21,089 nt of DNA from a bacterium UBP8_UBA817 (GTDB lineage Bacteria; Margulisbacteria; Marinamargulisbacteria; UBA817): positions 1 through 21,089 of the forward strand of contig DBHX01000006.1 in NCBI GenBank assembly GCA_002296285.1, read 5' to 3'. This document shows, piece by piece, positions 1 through 7,365 of this stretch. Below the pieces are notes generated by a model. It was not told the DNA's origin. It saw only the letters and a list, made by a program, of their open reading frames with translations, and did not search any database. The number at the start of each line of letters is the position of its first letter. Position 1 is the first letter of the stretch. The translations under genes and the position numbers were made by a program.

Positions 1-1
1 A

Positions 2-415
2 AAACATTGTTTTAAAATAAAAGATTGTTGTTTCATTCCCAACCCCGAGGCGCACCCAGTGTGTTACGCGCATCAAGTGAAAGAAAGCACCAACTTGGTT
101 ATGAATCAGATCAACATGCCTCGAGAACAATGGAGCTGGGCCTTTCAATCCCGATTGGGACTGGATGAATGGCTGCAACCATTTGCGGATGATGAAATTG
201 AACGATTGGCCAAATCCGGTGTGAAACATTTGGCCATGTGTTGCCCGGCATTTGTATCTGATTGCTTGGAAACATTGGAAGAAATTGGGGAAGAGGGACA
301 AGAGATTTTTCTGGAACATGGTGGCGAGTCCTTTACTCTCATCCCTTGTTTAAATGATGATGATCGATGGATCGAGACACTCGATGGTTTAATTAAGGAC
401 AAGGTGAATCGGTAA
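2..415 (+). CDS. hemH: Ferrochelatase, C-terminal part (5' end outside the window)
   Basis: Ferrochelatase inserts Fe(2+) into protoporphyrin IX in the last step of protoheme synthesis. The frame is open through the left edge, so only about the last 137 residues are visible. Family signatures are FQSRLG followed by a W-L-x-P segment, then CPAFVSDCLETLEEIGEE and the late I-P-C-L-N motif, ending as usual a few residues after an amphipathic helix. Just before FQSRLG there are four cysteines within about 20 residues (codons at 8-10, 26-31 and 62-64). Known biology: a class of bacterial ferrochelatases binds a [2Fe-2S] cluster through four cysteines in one internal segment (Myxococcus xanthus type), and this matches it. 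A GTG at 59 could be mistaken for a start, but the homology begins upstream of it. The stop overlaps the next start by one base (TAATG). Confidence 0.93.
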   Translation, partial: KHCFKIKDCCFIPNPEAHPVCYAHQVKESTNLVMNQINMPREQWSWAFQSRLGLDEWLQPFADDEIERLAKSGVKHLAMCCPAFVSDCLETLEEIGEEGQEIFLEHGGESFTLIPCLNDDDRWIETLDGLIKDKVNR

Positions 416-1074
416 TGGGTGTGGTTGTTATTACTGGCGCCAATCGTGGGATTGGGTTGGAACTTGCAAGACATTATTCTAAAAACCATACCGTTTATGC
501 TTTATGTCGAACAAGCAGCCCTGAGTTAAATGTCTTGGCTAATACAACGGTGATCAATGCCGTTGATGTAACATCTGAATCCAGTGTGGAAGCGGCCATT
601 CAACAATGCCCCGATGGCATTGATATCCTTATTAATAATGCGGGCATATTACAACGTGTTGGACTGGATTACACGGATGAATCCATTTTAAATGATCAAT
701 GGAGTGTGAATGCCATGGGCCCGTTACGTGTCACCAAGGCTTGCTTGAGCAAATTAAGGGACGGCTCAAAAATTGCGCTGATCACGTCACGCATGGGGTC
801 CATTGCCGACAATGATTCAGGGTCTCATTATGGCTACCGAATGAGCAAGGCCGCATTAAATGCCGCCGGTAAATCCTTGGCCATTGATTTGGCCCCCCGA
901 CATATTGCGGTGGCCATTCTTCACCCCGGGTGGGTCCAAACCGATATGACCGGGCATACCGGGCATTATCGTGTGGATCAAGCCGCAACTCAAATTATGG
1001 CACGCATCAATGACCTAAGATTAGAAAACTCCGGCACATTTTGGCATTCCAATGGGGATCAGTTACCTTGGTAA
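415..1074 (+). CDS. Short-chain dehydrogenase/reductase, C-factor-like
   Basis: A 219-residue classical SDR, a cytosolic NAD(P)H-dependent oxidoreductase; the substrate cannot be told from sequence. The Rossmann nucleotide motif TGANRGIG is at residues 7-14, NNAG at 74-77, the catalytic Ser near 125, and YxxxK at Y141/K145, followed by an H-P-G-W-V-x-T-D-M segment. This last motif and the short length resemble the C-factor/CsgA-like subgroup. The ATG shares one base with the hemH stop, so the two are very probably cotranscribed and translationally coupled. A role tied to heme synthesis is only suggested by position. The gene ends 6 bases before the convergent small ORF at 1081. Confidence 0.9.
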   Translation: MGVVVITGANRGIGLELARHYSKNHTVYALCRTSSPELNVLANTTVINAVDVTSESSVEAAIQQCPDGIDILINNAGILQRVGLDYTDESILNDQWSVNAMGPLRVTKACLSKLRDGSKIALITSRMGSIADNDSGSHYGYRMSKAALNAAGKSLAIDLAPRHIAVAILHPGWVQTDMTGHTGHYRVDQAATQIMARINDLRLENSGTFWHSNGDQLPW

Positions 1075-1080
1075 CATGAC

Positions 1081-1335
1081 TTACCAGCACGATACCCATA
1101 CATGTTGGCTTAAGTTTCGCCCAAGCTCTTCTTTGAAGAGTTCATGGTCATCAAAAGCCACCAAATAAAGAGATTCGTTCATGGCGTGCTGGTGGTTTTC
1201 ACCATCTTCGTAATGAAGGAGAATGTGGCTGTCGGTTTTTCCAGCAACGGTTGCCCTCCAAAGTTGATTATACCACATTCTCGTGACGACAGTGTCTAGC
1301 AATACGACGATTCTCATAACTCGAACGCCTTCCAA
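1081..1335 (-). CDS. Small hypothetical protein, possible Tudor/Agenet-like barrel
   Basis: An 84-residue ORF starting at TTG (1335) with an AGGA eight bases upstream; an internal ATG at 1317 is the alternative start. Residues about 14-60 have the rhythm of a small SH3/Tudor-like barrel: a hydrophobic strand, W-Y-N-Q-L-W-R-A-T-V, a turn, then H-I-L-L-H-Y-E-D-G. That pattern resembles the W-x-A-T-V ... Y-D-D-G of Tudor/Agenet folds. No catalytic motif, signal peptide or membrane segment is visible. It lies downstream of dapD on the same strand but about 210 bases away, with a promoter-like element between. The protein family is not recognised and the coding status is only moderately secure. 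Confidence 0.5.
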   Translation of the reverse strand: MEGVRVMRIVVLLDTVVTRMWYNQLWRATVAGKTDSHILLHYEDGENHQHAMNESLYLVAFDDHELFKEELGRNLSQHVWVSCW

Positions 1336-1426
1336 AACACATTCCTATTATTTCCGACACATTGCTTAATGGTTTCATGGATCACCCTTTTTCTTTACTT
1401 TTCAAAAACAGAAGTATTTTAACTCT

Positions 1427-1455
1427 AATTTAAAGCAAAGCTCATGATCATGCAA
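1427..1455 (-). promoter_or_regulatory. Promoter-like element in the 1336-1547 gap
   Basis: On the minus strand TTGCAT (1455-1450) and TAAATT (1432-1427) are separated by exactly 17 bases, upstream of the small ORF starting at 1335. The -35-like box is of the same TTGCA type seen before dapE, the DUF2878 gene and the porin gene. The rest of the 212-base gap is AT-rich, with an imperfect palindrome around 1444-1468 and an 8-base tandem repeat at 1541-1556. No terminator is evident. Confidence 0.35.
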
Positions 1456-1547
1456 CCACATGATGATCAGCAGATGATTGGGTTTAATGTTGGCCCTTTA
1501 AAGATTGCAATGAAATCTTATTCAACGCTTATAAAGATGTTATGCAT

Positions 1548-2591
1548 TTATGCATTGCTATGAAGCGCTTCATTGAGTTGAATGACCTTCGTATTGGGTT
1601 TGCAAATCAACTCTCCTGTTTGGGAGTCTTCAATAAACAATCGGTAATCTGCCCCAGACAACTCAGCGGCTTTCACAATGTTTTGGCCAGCGGGTACAGC
1701 GTTGCCATTCTGATCAACCGCCTCGTTGCTCTCGTTGAGTAGAGTGACTTTTTTTCCGGCCGTGACATACACCCCAGCCGCCACTGTGCAGCCATCGCCC
1801 AATGAAATGCCAATGCCTGAATTGGCGCCCAACAGGCATTTTTTCCCGACGGATATGACATGATCGTTACCACCCGATAAGGTCCCCATAATGGATGCGC
1901 CCCCACCAACATCCGAGTCTTCACCCACAATAACCCCGGCTGATACACGCCCTTCAATCATGGCGTTCCCCAAGGTTCCGGCATTGAAGTTAACAAATCC
2001 GGCGGGCATGATGGTCGTCCCCTCGCCCAAATACGCCCCCAATCGAACACGACTGGCATCCGCAATTCGAACTCCTTTCGGAATATGATAATTGACCATA
2101 TAAGGAAATTTATCGACATGTGTCACCACAACACTTTGATGATTGAGCATGGCGTTGGCTTGCAATAAGGCCACATCCTCAGGCAATGCTGGGCCATGGT
2201 TGGTCCACGCAATGTTTTGAAGGTGACCAAATATACCACTTAAATTTTGTTCGTGAGGCTTCACCAACCGTTGTGAGAGGAGTTGCAAGCGGAAATAGGC
2301 ATCCTCGGTGGATTGAATATCCGAATTCAAATCATCCAATGCAAAAAATACGGGATCCACTTGGCTATAGCTGACCTTATCGTTATTCATTTCAAATGGT
2401 AAATCAAGAAACGCCAAATCTCGGCAATTAAAATAATCTTGTGGGGATAATCGGTGCACTCCAGGGGTTTTAATATCCAATACTTTTTTTAATTCACTGT
2501 ATATTTTGTCATCCTTTAAAATAATGGGATACGTAACATCCAATACTATCTCTTGACGAGATCTTCGAAAACCAACCGCATAATAACTCAT
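1548..2591 (-). CDS. dapD: 2,3,4,5-tetrahydropyridine-2,6-dicarboxylate N-succinyltransferase
   Basis: Succinylates tetrahydrodipicolinate from succinyl-CoA, the first committed step of the succinylase branch to meso-DAP and lysine. At 347 residues it is the long DapD form seen in pseudomonads and actinobacteria rather than the ~275-residue enterobacterial form. The N-terminal half is a mixed domain. From about residue 170 to 310 there is a left-handed beta-helix of hexapeptide repeats (runs such as G-V-R-I-A-D-A, G-A-Y-L-G-E-G, G-A-S-I-M-G-T-L-S-G-G) with the conserved N-F-N-A-G-T-L-G segment. The ATG at 2591 is preceded by a GGAGG ribosome binding site and overlaps the dapE stop by four bases (ATGA), so it is coupled to dapE. 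An 8-base tandem repeat TATGCATT at 1541-1556 spans the stop codon. Confidence 0.95.
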   Translation of the reverse strand: MSYYAVGFRRSRQEIVLDVTYPIILKDDKIYSELKKVLDIKTPGVHRLSPQDYFNCRDLAFLDLPFEMNNDKVSYSQVDPVFFALDDLNSDIQSTEDAYFRLQLLSQRLVKPHEQNLSGIFGHLQNIAWTNHGPALPEDVALLQANAMLNHQSVVVTHVDKFPYMVNYHIPKGVRIADASRVRLGAYLGEGTTIMPAGFVNFNAGTLGNAMIEGRVSAGVIVGEDSDVGGGASIMGTLSGGNDHVISVGKKCLLGANSGIGISLGDGCTVAAGVYVTAGKKVTLLNESNEAVDQNGNAVPAGQNIVKAAELSGADYRLFIEDSQTGELICKPNTKVIQLNEALHSNA

Positions 2592-3646
2592 GATGCCTCC
2601 AATAACATGTTTTTTAATAATTGTTCGTATTGTACCATATCGGCGATGACCACGTATTCGTTGGGATGATGCGCTTGATCTTGCCGTCCCGGGCCAAAAT
2701 TAAATGCACAAATGCCTCGAGCGGTCAGTTGCGCTACATCTGTCCAGGCTTGCTTGGCTTCAAATTGAAACGAAGTCTTTAGCGATTCCAATAATGGATG
2801 CTCAATGACGGCGCCGGCATCCACCGCATTTAAACACGATAATTTATAATCCACGCCAATCCCATCCAATACTTTAGCTACGTGGGTTTTGGCCTCCGCC
2901 AGAGTATGAACGGGTGAAAAGCGATAATTAATGTTGGCTTGCCACGTCTCGGGCACGGTGGTTCGACCCGGTGACGACTGAGACTCTGTAATGGTCATCA
3001 CATCGAAAAAATCAACCCCAAAAATGGTCTGTTTCTTTCGGTCTAATTTTGAAAACGCATCCATGATGGGCAACGCTTTATATAAGGCATTCTCGCCTTG
3101 CCAAGGACGTGCGGAATGCGCCGCTTTTCCATGGACGGTTAAGGTGTAGTGAATGCTCCCCACACATCCCAATTGAATCGCATTGTTGGTGGGTTCGCCC
3201 ACAATGGCCACATCCATTGCATCAATGGACTCAGGTTCAGCCACAATGAGCTCATTTAGGCCATTTTCATGAAGTGGGGTCCCCTCTTCTTTGTCATAAA
3301 TGATGATGCTCACACGGTATTTATCAGTGAGGGCCATTTCATTTTCTTTTACAAACGTTAACATGCTGGCTAATCCGGCCTGCATATCCGATGCCCCCGA
3401 TCCAAATAGCTTCCCATTCTCTTCGTAGGGATCAAAAAATTCAGGCACCGTATCGATGTGTCCCACAAACCCAATATGAGGCCCCGATTCCTGCTTATTT
3501 TTTGCAATCATATTATTCCCAAACCGAGTCACACTAAATGATGGAAGCTCACGGGACAGCCAAGATTCTAAAAAATCACACTTTTCTTTTTCTTTGTAAG
3601 TGGGTGATGATATTCGCAATAGCGCCATTAACAATGATTGGGACAT
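2588..3646 (-). CDS. dapE: Succinyl-diaminopimelate desuccinylase
   Basis: A 352-residue M20-family zinc hydrolase that removes succinate from N-succinyl-LL-DAP to give LL-DAP. Visible metal and catalytic positions are G-H-I-D-T-V-P (H63, D65), the metal-bridging Asp in G-A-S-D-M-Q-A-G (D87), the E-E pair in D-K-E-E-G (E120/E121), G-E-P-T (E151) and a C-terminal H-H-P-N-E ligand. The lid/dimerisation domain contains H-G-K-A-A-H-S-A-R-P. Length and N-terminus fit the actinobacterial/deltaproteobacterial DapE type better than the ~375-residue E. coli type. It is followed by dapD with a four-base overlap and preceded by dapC with a 35-base gap. The ATG lacks a Shine-Dalgarno sequence, and a promoter-like pair sits in that gap. 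Confidence 0.92.
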   Translation of the reverse strand: MSQSLLMALLRISSPTYKEKEKCDFLESWLSRELPSFSVTRFGNNMIAKNKQESGPHIGFVGHIDTVPEFFDPYEENGKLFGSGASDMQAGLASMLTFVKENEMALTDKYRVSIIIYDKEEGTPLHENGLNELIVAEPESIDAMDVAIVGEPTNNAIQLGCVGSIHYTLTVHGKAAHSARPWQGENALYKALPIMDAFSKLDRKKQTIFGVDFFDVMTITESQSSPGRTTVPETWQANINYRFSPVHTLAEAKTHVAKVLDGIGVDYKLSCLNAVDAGAVIEHPLLESLKTSFQFEAKQAWTDVAQLTARGICAFNFGPGRQDQAHHPNEYVVIADMVQYEQLLKNMLLEAS

Positions 3647-3652
3647 AGTTTA

Positions 3653-3681
3653 AATGTAAATATATTTAATTAAATGTGCAA
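3653..3681 (-). promoter_or_regulatory. Promoter-like pair directly upstream of dapE
   Basis: On the minus strand TTGCAC (3681-3676), a 17-base AT-rich spacer and TACATT (3658-3653) lie between the dapC stop and the dapE ATG. Only six bases separate the -10-like box from the ATG, so a transcript from here would start at or next to the start codon. dapE has no Shine-Dalgarno sequence, which fits leaderless translation. Transcription through from dapC is equally possible. Confidence 0.4.
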
Positions 3682-4827
3682 CTAATGCGCGATCTTTTGG
3701 CAACAATCATCCAACACATCATCCGTTAAGCAAAAAACCATTCGAATGTAAGGGTCGCCATCCGGCCCAAACACCGTTCCTGGCGTAACCAAAATCCCAC
3801 GGTCTAGAAACCATTGACTCAGGGATTCGGACGATGAGTGCCTGGACGATTTGACCCACATGTAAAATCCGGCATCGCCACCAAACATATCGAGCCCGGC
3901 ACTCAATATGGCTGTTTTTATTTTTTGTCGCTTTTGATTGTAATGATCTCGATGGGTTTTCACATGCGCCTTATCGGCCCATGACCATGTCGCTGCCGCT
4001 TGAATAAACGATGGGGTCCCCACGCCCATGGGAGAGCGCATTTTTTTTAAATGCCCCATCAACGCATTATTTTTTGATACAATGGCACCGGATCGATAGC
4101 CAGTCATGTGGGACCGTTTGGAAAGGGATCGAAAACACACCCAATGCTCGGAATCAATCTCGAGAATGGATGCGGGTTGATTAGAGGCATATAAATCGTT
4201 GTAACATTCATCGGAACAAACCAGGAAATCATATTTTTCTGCCAATCCAACCAATTCTTCCAAGTAGGATTTGGATGCAATGGCTGTGGTGGGATTATGC
4301 GGGGAATTCATCCAAAACAATTGGGCGTTTTTTAATATGGATGGCTCAATGGCATCTAAATTGGGTAAAAAGCCACTGGATTCAGTGAGTGGCAAATTCA
4401 AGGTTGGAATCTGCATAGCAGTGGCACTCATTTGGTACACTGGATACGACAATGATGGAATCAAAATCGTTTGCCCCTTGGTCCAATCAAATAGCATGGG
4501 AAACGAGTAAATGGCTTCTTTGGTGCCATTGCAAGCCATGATTTGGTGGCTAGGGTCCAATTGAATGCCGTGGGTCGCACTGGCCCAGTTGGCAATGCTC
4601 ATCCGCAATTCTTCCGAACCAATATATGACGGGTACTGCGAATATGATTTGGATGTTAATGCATGAACCAATGCTTGTTGAACCTCAGCTGGCGTGTCGT
4701 CCTTGGGATCGCCAATGGTGGCATTAATGATATCCACCCCTTGATCACGTAACGCTTTGGCCTTGTCTTGCAAGGCTGTAATTTTATAAGCGGGTTGTTC
4801 AGTAACAGCAGGATTAAACTTTGCCAT
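3682..4827 (-). CDS. dapC: N-succinyldiaminopimelate aminotransferase, PLP class I/II
   Basis: A 381-residue fold-type I aminotransferase. It has the usual N-terminal A-T-I-G-D-P segment, a Y-P-S-Y-I-G-S-E-E-L-R stretch, N-S-P-H-N-P-T (N178), S-D-E-C-Y (D206, Y209), the PLP-binding lysine in S-L-S-K-R-S (K237) and the distal Arg in G-Y-R-S-G. Assignment to succinyl-DAP transamination rests on its position immediately before dapE and dapD: together the three complete the succinylase branch from tetrahydrodipicolinate to LL-DAP. A general aspartate/alanine-type aminotransferase cannot be excluded on sequence alone. The ATG at 4827 lacks a Shine-Dalgarno sequence and has a -10-like TATAGG eight bases upstream. 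The stop is TAG, which shows that amber is a normal stop here. Confidence 0.88.
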   Translation of the reverse strand: MAKFNPAVTEQPAYKITALQDKAKALRDQGVDIINATIGDPKDDTPAEVQQALVHALTSKSYSQYPSYIGSEELRMSIANWASATHGIQLDPSHQIMACNGTKEAIYSFPMLFDWTKGQTILIPSLSYPVYQMSATAMQIPTLNLPLTESSGFLPNLDAIEPSILKNAQLFWMNSPHNPTTAIASKSYLEELVGLAEKYDFLVCSDECYNDLYASNQPASILEIDSEHWVCFRSLSKRSHMTGYRSGAIVSKNNALMGHLKKMRSPMGVGTPSFIQAAATWSWADKAHVKTHRDHYNQKRQKIKTAILSAGLDMFGGDAGFYMWVKSSRHSSSESLSQWFLDRGILVTPGTVFGPDGDPYIRMVFCLTDDVLDDCCQKIAH

Positions 4828-4835
4828 AAATTAAG

Positions 4836-4865
4836 CCTATAAGTGATTGATCGTTTTCGCAACAA
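4836..4865 (-). promoter_or_regulatory. Promoter-like element for the dap operon
   Basis: On the minus strand TTGTTG (4865-4860) and TATAGG (4841-4836) are 18 bases apart, with only eight bases between the -10-like box and the dapC ATG. The 4828-5024 gap shows nothing else convincing apart from a weak CCATCT/AGATGG dyad with a 25-base loop at 4987-5023. Confidence 0.35.
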
Positions 4866-5024
4866 TTCGTTTTCATTGCATCAATGTTGGCAATTGTTAG
4901 AGAGTTCATGAAACCATGACATTGCGTTCCCCATTCATTTTTTTAGTACCAGGCGTCACTGATTCAATATTAAGATCAAACTCAAACCATCTACTAAAAG
5001 ATACGTTCAGCATTTAAAGATGGG

Positions 5025-6230
5025 TCATAATAAGTACTGATTGCAAGTCTTAAATAAAACGCCATGACGATTATCATTTAATTGCGCTACAAAAAAGTCT
5101 TTAACACTCGCATAGGACCATAATTGATGGCCAGCACTTACATAAGATGTAAATAATCCTTCTGAATATCGGTCACCAAGGTACATTACCCTAAATTCTT
5201 GGAGATATGTTTGTGCAGACATGGCTGTTTTCTGAACCAATGTGGAAAATGCCTGACCAGCAACCAAATCGTCTAAATGATGCATCAATTCACGGGCTAA
5301 ATCTACCACACTTGGGTAATCTAACATTGTTAATGCTTTTAGCGCTTTTGCCGTTATATAAAATGGTACGACTTGATCATTTACAATATCAACTAGCGTT
5401 TGGCTATGCCTAGAGTTAGCCCCCCCCCGTTCATCCAATTCACCAATCGCCTGAATTGCAGCATATTTACACATGTTATAATCACCACCCATCAAAAATA
5501 TGTCAAATAATTGATCCTTTAAAAGGGTTCGATCCTTTATAACCTTACGAGCTTTAAGTATTGATTCAAGTTTAGTAACGCTCTCATTATTATGATTCGA
5601 TAAACAATCCGTCATTAATTGACGGAACCTTTCAATTAAAACTGAATCGTCTAAGCTAATAATATTCCCCATAATTTTAATTAAGTGATGTTGTTGATAA
5701 GTTTGAAGTGCAATGAATCGGTCTTGATCATAAAATAAGTCTTTTAAGTATGTCTCCCATTGTTTAAGTTGAGGAAATTCATCACTTTTTTGGCTGTCTT
5801 TTTTTAAGTACTCCAAACAACTCGAAAAAATAGCAAGATTATTATCGTCAACAACACTGATATTTGGCCTTTCTGTCTCTTGACCAAACAACATCAATCC
5901 GGCATTTACAACATTAGAAGCGCGATCTGAACTCTTTAATTCTCTGAATCGTACAACGGCGTTTGGTCCCTCTAACTTTAATATCGACATAAGTATGATC
6001 TCTGTTAGAAATCCTGATGGGTGGGATTTAAATTGATTGAAAATTGCGTCTACAACATTACGTTTAAGCTTCCCAGTTATTGAAGAATGGCCCAGTGCCT
6101 TTGCCACTTGTTGCTTTTGAAATAGATCGTCTTCTGGATCTGATAAATAATTGATCATTCCTTGATATGGCGTATTCGGTGTCGAATGACCCGTAATATC
6201 GCTTTGTTGTAATCTACTGATGGTCACCAT
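5025..6230 (-). CDS. Unrecognised protein with HEAT-like helical repeats
   Basis: A 401-residue protein made almost entirely of predicted amphipathic helices. The C-terminal half (about residues 270-345) has HEAT/PBS-lyase-like periodicity, for example C-K-Y-A-A-I-Q-A-I-G-E-L-D-E and later A-K-A-L-K-A-L-T-M-L-D-Y. An earlier stretch (residues 30-110) also reads as stacked helices. There is no signal peptide, membrane segment or catalytic motif. Such solenoids usually act as scaffolds; the specific role is unknown. The gene stands alone between gaps of 197 and 181 bases and looks more AT-rich than its neighbours, with fewer GGCC-type codons, which may indicate transfer. A run of nine G on the coding strand (5420-5428) encodes the R-G-G-A segment. 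The ATG at 6230 has no clear Shine-Dalgarno sequence. Confidence 0.75.
   Translation of the reverse strand: MVTISRLQQSDITGHSTPNTPYQGMINYLSDPEDDLFQKQQVAKALGHSSITGKLKRNVVDAIFNQFKSHPSGFLTEIILMSILKLEGPNAVVRFRELKSSDRASNVVNAGLMLFGQETERPNISVVDDNNLAIFSSCLEYLKKDSQKSDEFPQLKQWETYLKDLFYDQDRFIALQTYQQHHLIKIMGNIISLDDSVLIERFRQLMTDCLSNHNNESVTKLESILKARKVIKDRTLLKDQLFDIFLMGGDYNMCKYAAIQAIGELDERGGANSRHSQTLVDIVNDQVVPFYITAKALKALTMLDYPSVVDLARELMHHLDDLVAGQAFSTLVQKTAMSAQTYLQEFRVMYLGDRYSEGLFTSYVSAGHQLWSYASVKDFFVAQLNDNRHGVLFKTCNQYLL
5420..5428. repeat. Nine-base C/G homopolymer inside the helical-repeat gene
   Basis: Nine consecutive C on the plus strand (G on the coding strand) lie about two-thirds into the coding region. 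A gain or loss of one base would frameshift the last ~130 codons. It could be a slippage-prone switch or merely a chance run; a sequencing error is unlikely because the frame is open on both sides. Confidence 0.8.
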
Positions 6231-6261
6231 TGCTTTACTTAAATTTTATATCATTTTTTAC

Positions 6262-6280
6262 ATTTATATTGAATATAAAT
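6262..6280. promoter_or_regulatory. Perfect 19-base palindrome upstream of the helical-repeat gene
   Basis: ATTTATATT-G-AATATAAAT is a perfect 9-1-9 inverted repeat, 32 bases upstream of the ATG at 6230. A weak minus-strand promoter reading (TTCAAT, 17 bases, TATAAA ending near 6243) would place the palindrome over the -35 region, as expected of an operator. AT-only composition in an AT-rich gap means chance is a real possibility. Confidence 0.4.
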
Positions 6281-6374
6281 TATTTTAAAAGTTATTATTT
6301 CAAAATAAAATTATATTTCTATCCAATTCAAACGCTACCAGTTTTATACAACCATCCAACGGATTCCATTTTAT

Positions 6375-6403
6375 TTGCATCGTTTTAGTACTTATTGTGT
6401 AAA
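6375..6403 (+). promoter_or_regulatory. Promoter-like element for the DUF2878-DUF2177 pair
   Basis: TTGCAT (6375-6380) and TGTAAA (6398-6403) are 17 bases apart, and eight bases separate the second box from the ATG at 6412. No Shine-Dalgarno sequence precedes the start, so a leaderless or nearly leaderless mRNA is suggested. Confidence 0.4.
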
Positions 6404-6411
6404 ATGAATGC

Positions 6412-6924
6412 ATGGCTAAAAAACTCATCCCGTTTCTTTCGTATAAACTGATTTGGTTGTCCGGTGTTTGGGGGTCAACCGTTGGCATTGCATTCCTCAC
6501 CCCCATATTCACCGCACTGTATGCTTACTGGACCATTCAACAACAACAACAACGAAAAGGACTTTTCATGACTTTCATTGTAAGCATTTCCCTTTCTGGG
6601 GTGATATTGGAATCAATGGTTTTAAATCATACCGTTTATTTATTTACGCCAGATCGTGCCTTTATCCCCTATTGGCTCATGTCCATTTGGGTCGCATTTC
6701 CATGCATGTGCGCCACATCATTAAAACAAGCCATTAAATCACCCATTGTAGCGATTTGTATTGGTGCAATATTTGGCCCACTGGCTTACCAAGGCGCCGA
6801 AAGCATTGGCAGCATTGAGCTCATTAATGGCCCCCAAGGCCTTGGAACTTTGAGCGTGGTTTGGGGCATATTACTATTTATGATTCATCGGTGGATCAAA
6901 ATTTTACCCGATTATTCATTTTGA
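6412..6924 (+). CDS. DUF2878-type inner-membrane protein
   Basis: A 170-residue integral membrane protein with about four or five hydrophobic segments (roughly residues 17-40, 52-72, 84-100, 108-130 and 145-160). The segment I-F-G-P-L-A-Y-Q-G-A-E-S-I-G, followed by a C-terminal hydrophobic helix with basic residues, is typical of the DUF2878 family. The function is unknown. From general knowledge, DUF2878 and DUF2177 proteins often occur together near light- or photooxidative-stress and fatty-acid-modifying genes; none of those partners is in this window. The next gene starts 30 bases downstream on the same strand, so the two are likely cotranscribed. Confidence 0.8.
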   Translation: MAKKLIPFLSYKLIWLSGVWGSTVGIAFLTPIFTALYAYWTIQQQQQRKGLFMTFIVSISLSGVILESMVLNHTVYLFTPDRAFIPYWLMSIWVAFPCMCATSLKQAIKSPIVAICIGAIFGPLAYQGAESIGSIELINGPQGLGTLSVVWGILLFMIHRWIKILPDYSF

Positions 6925-6954
6925 GCGCTTGCTACCTTTTGATATAATTCAGAT

Positions 6955-7359
6955 ATGCATATTATCATTAAATTTCTTATCTCATTCATTGTTTTTTTGA
7001 GCATTGATTTGATTTGGTTAGGGATCATTGCTCGCAAGCTCTATGTGCATTACATGGGCCATCTGCTCCGCACACCCCCCAACTGGCCCGTCGCATTTTT
7101 GTTTTATGGATTGTTTGTCGTTGGGATAATGATTTTTGCCATCGAACCTGCGGTGCAACAAAAAAATATTGCCCATGCCGCCAAGTGGGGTGCGTTGTAT
7201 GGCTTTTTTACGTACATGACCTACGATTTAACCAACTGGGCTGTACTAAAAGATTGGCCCTCAGGGATTGTTGGCATTGATATCTTATGGGGAACGGTTC
7301 TGGCCATGAGTGTGGCAACTGCCAGCACCTATATTATTTTAACCCTCAGTGGCTCTTAA
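6955..7359 (+). CDS. DUF2177-type inner-membrane protein
   Basis: A 134-residue protein with four predicted membrane helices. The N-terminal I-D-L-I-W-L-G motif, a central A-A-K-W-G-A-L-Y-G-F-F-T-Y-M-T-Y-D-L-T-N segment and a C-terminal D-I-L-W-G-T helix are diagnostic of DUF2177. The biochemical role is not established. It follows the DUF2878 gene by 30 bases, a pairing that recurs in many proteobacteria, so the two probably act together at the membrane. It ends six bases before the convergent lipoprotein gene. Confidence 0.85.
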   Translation: MHIIIKFLISFIVFLSIDLIWLGIIARKLYVHYMGHLLRTPPNWPVAFLFYGLFVVGIMIFAIEPAVQQKNIAHAAKWGALYGFFTYMTYDLTNWAVLKDWPSGIVGIDILWGTVLAMSVATASTYIILTLSGS

Positions 7360-7365
7360 GCTGAT

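Noticed and set aside
145..489. Open frame antisense to hemH and the SDR gene
   Set aside because: It runs opposite conserved coding sequence and has a low-complexity Ser-rich product typical of shadow frames.
1444..1468. Palindromic TGATCATG...CATGATGATCA as a hairpin or operator
   Set aside because: Pairing is imperfect (three extra bases in one arm) with a short loop; no T-run follows.
4987..5023. CCATCT/AGATGG inverted repeat as terminator for the helical-repeat gene
   Set aside because: Only six pairs, a 25-base loop and no T-run.
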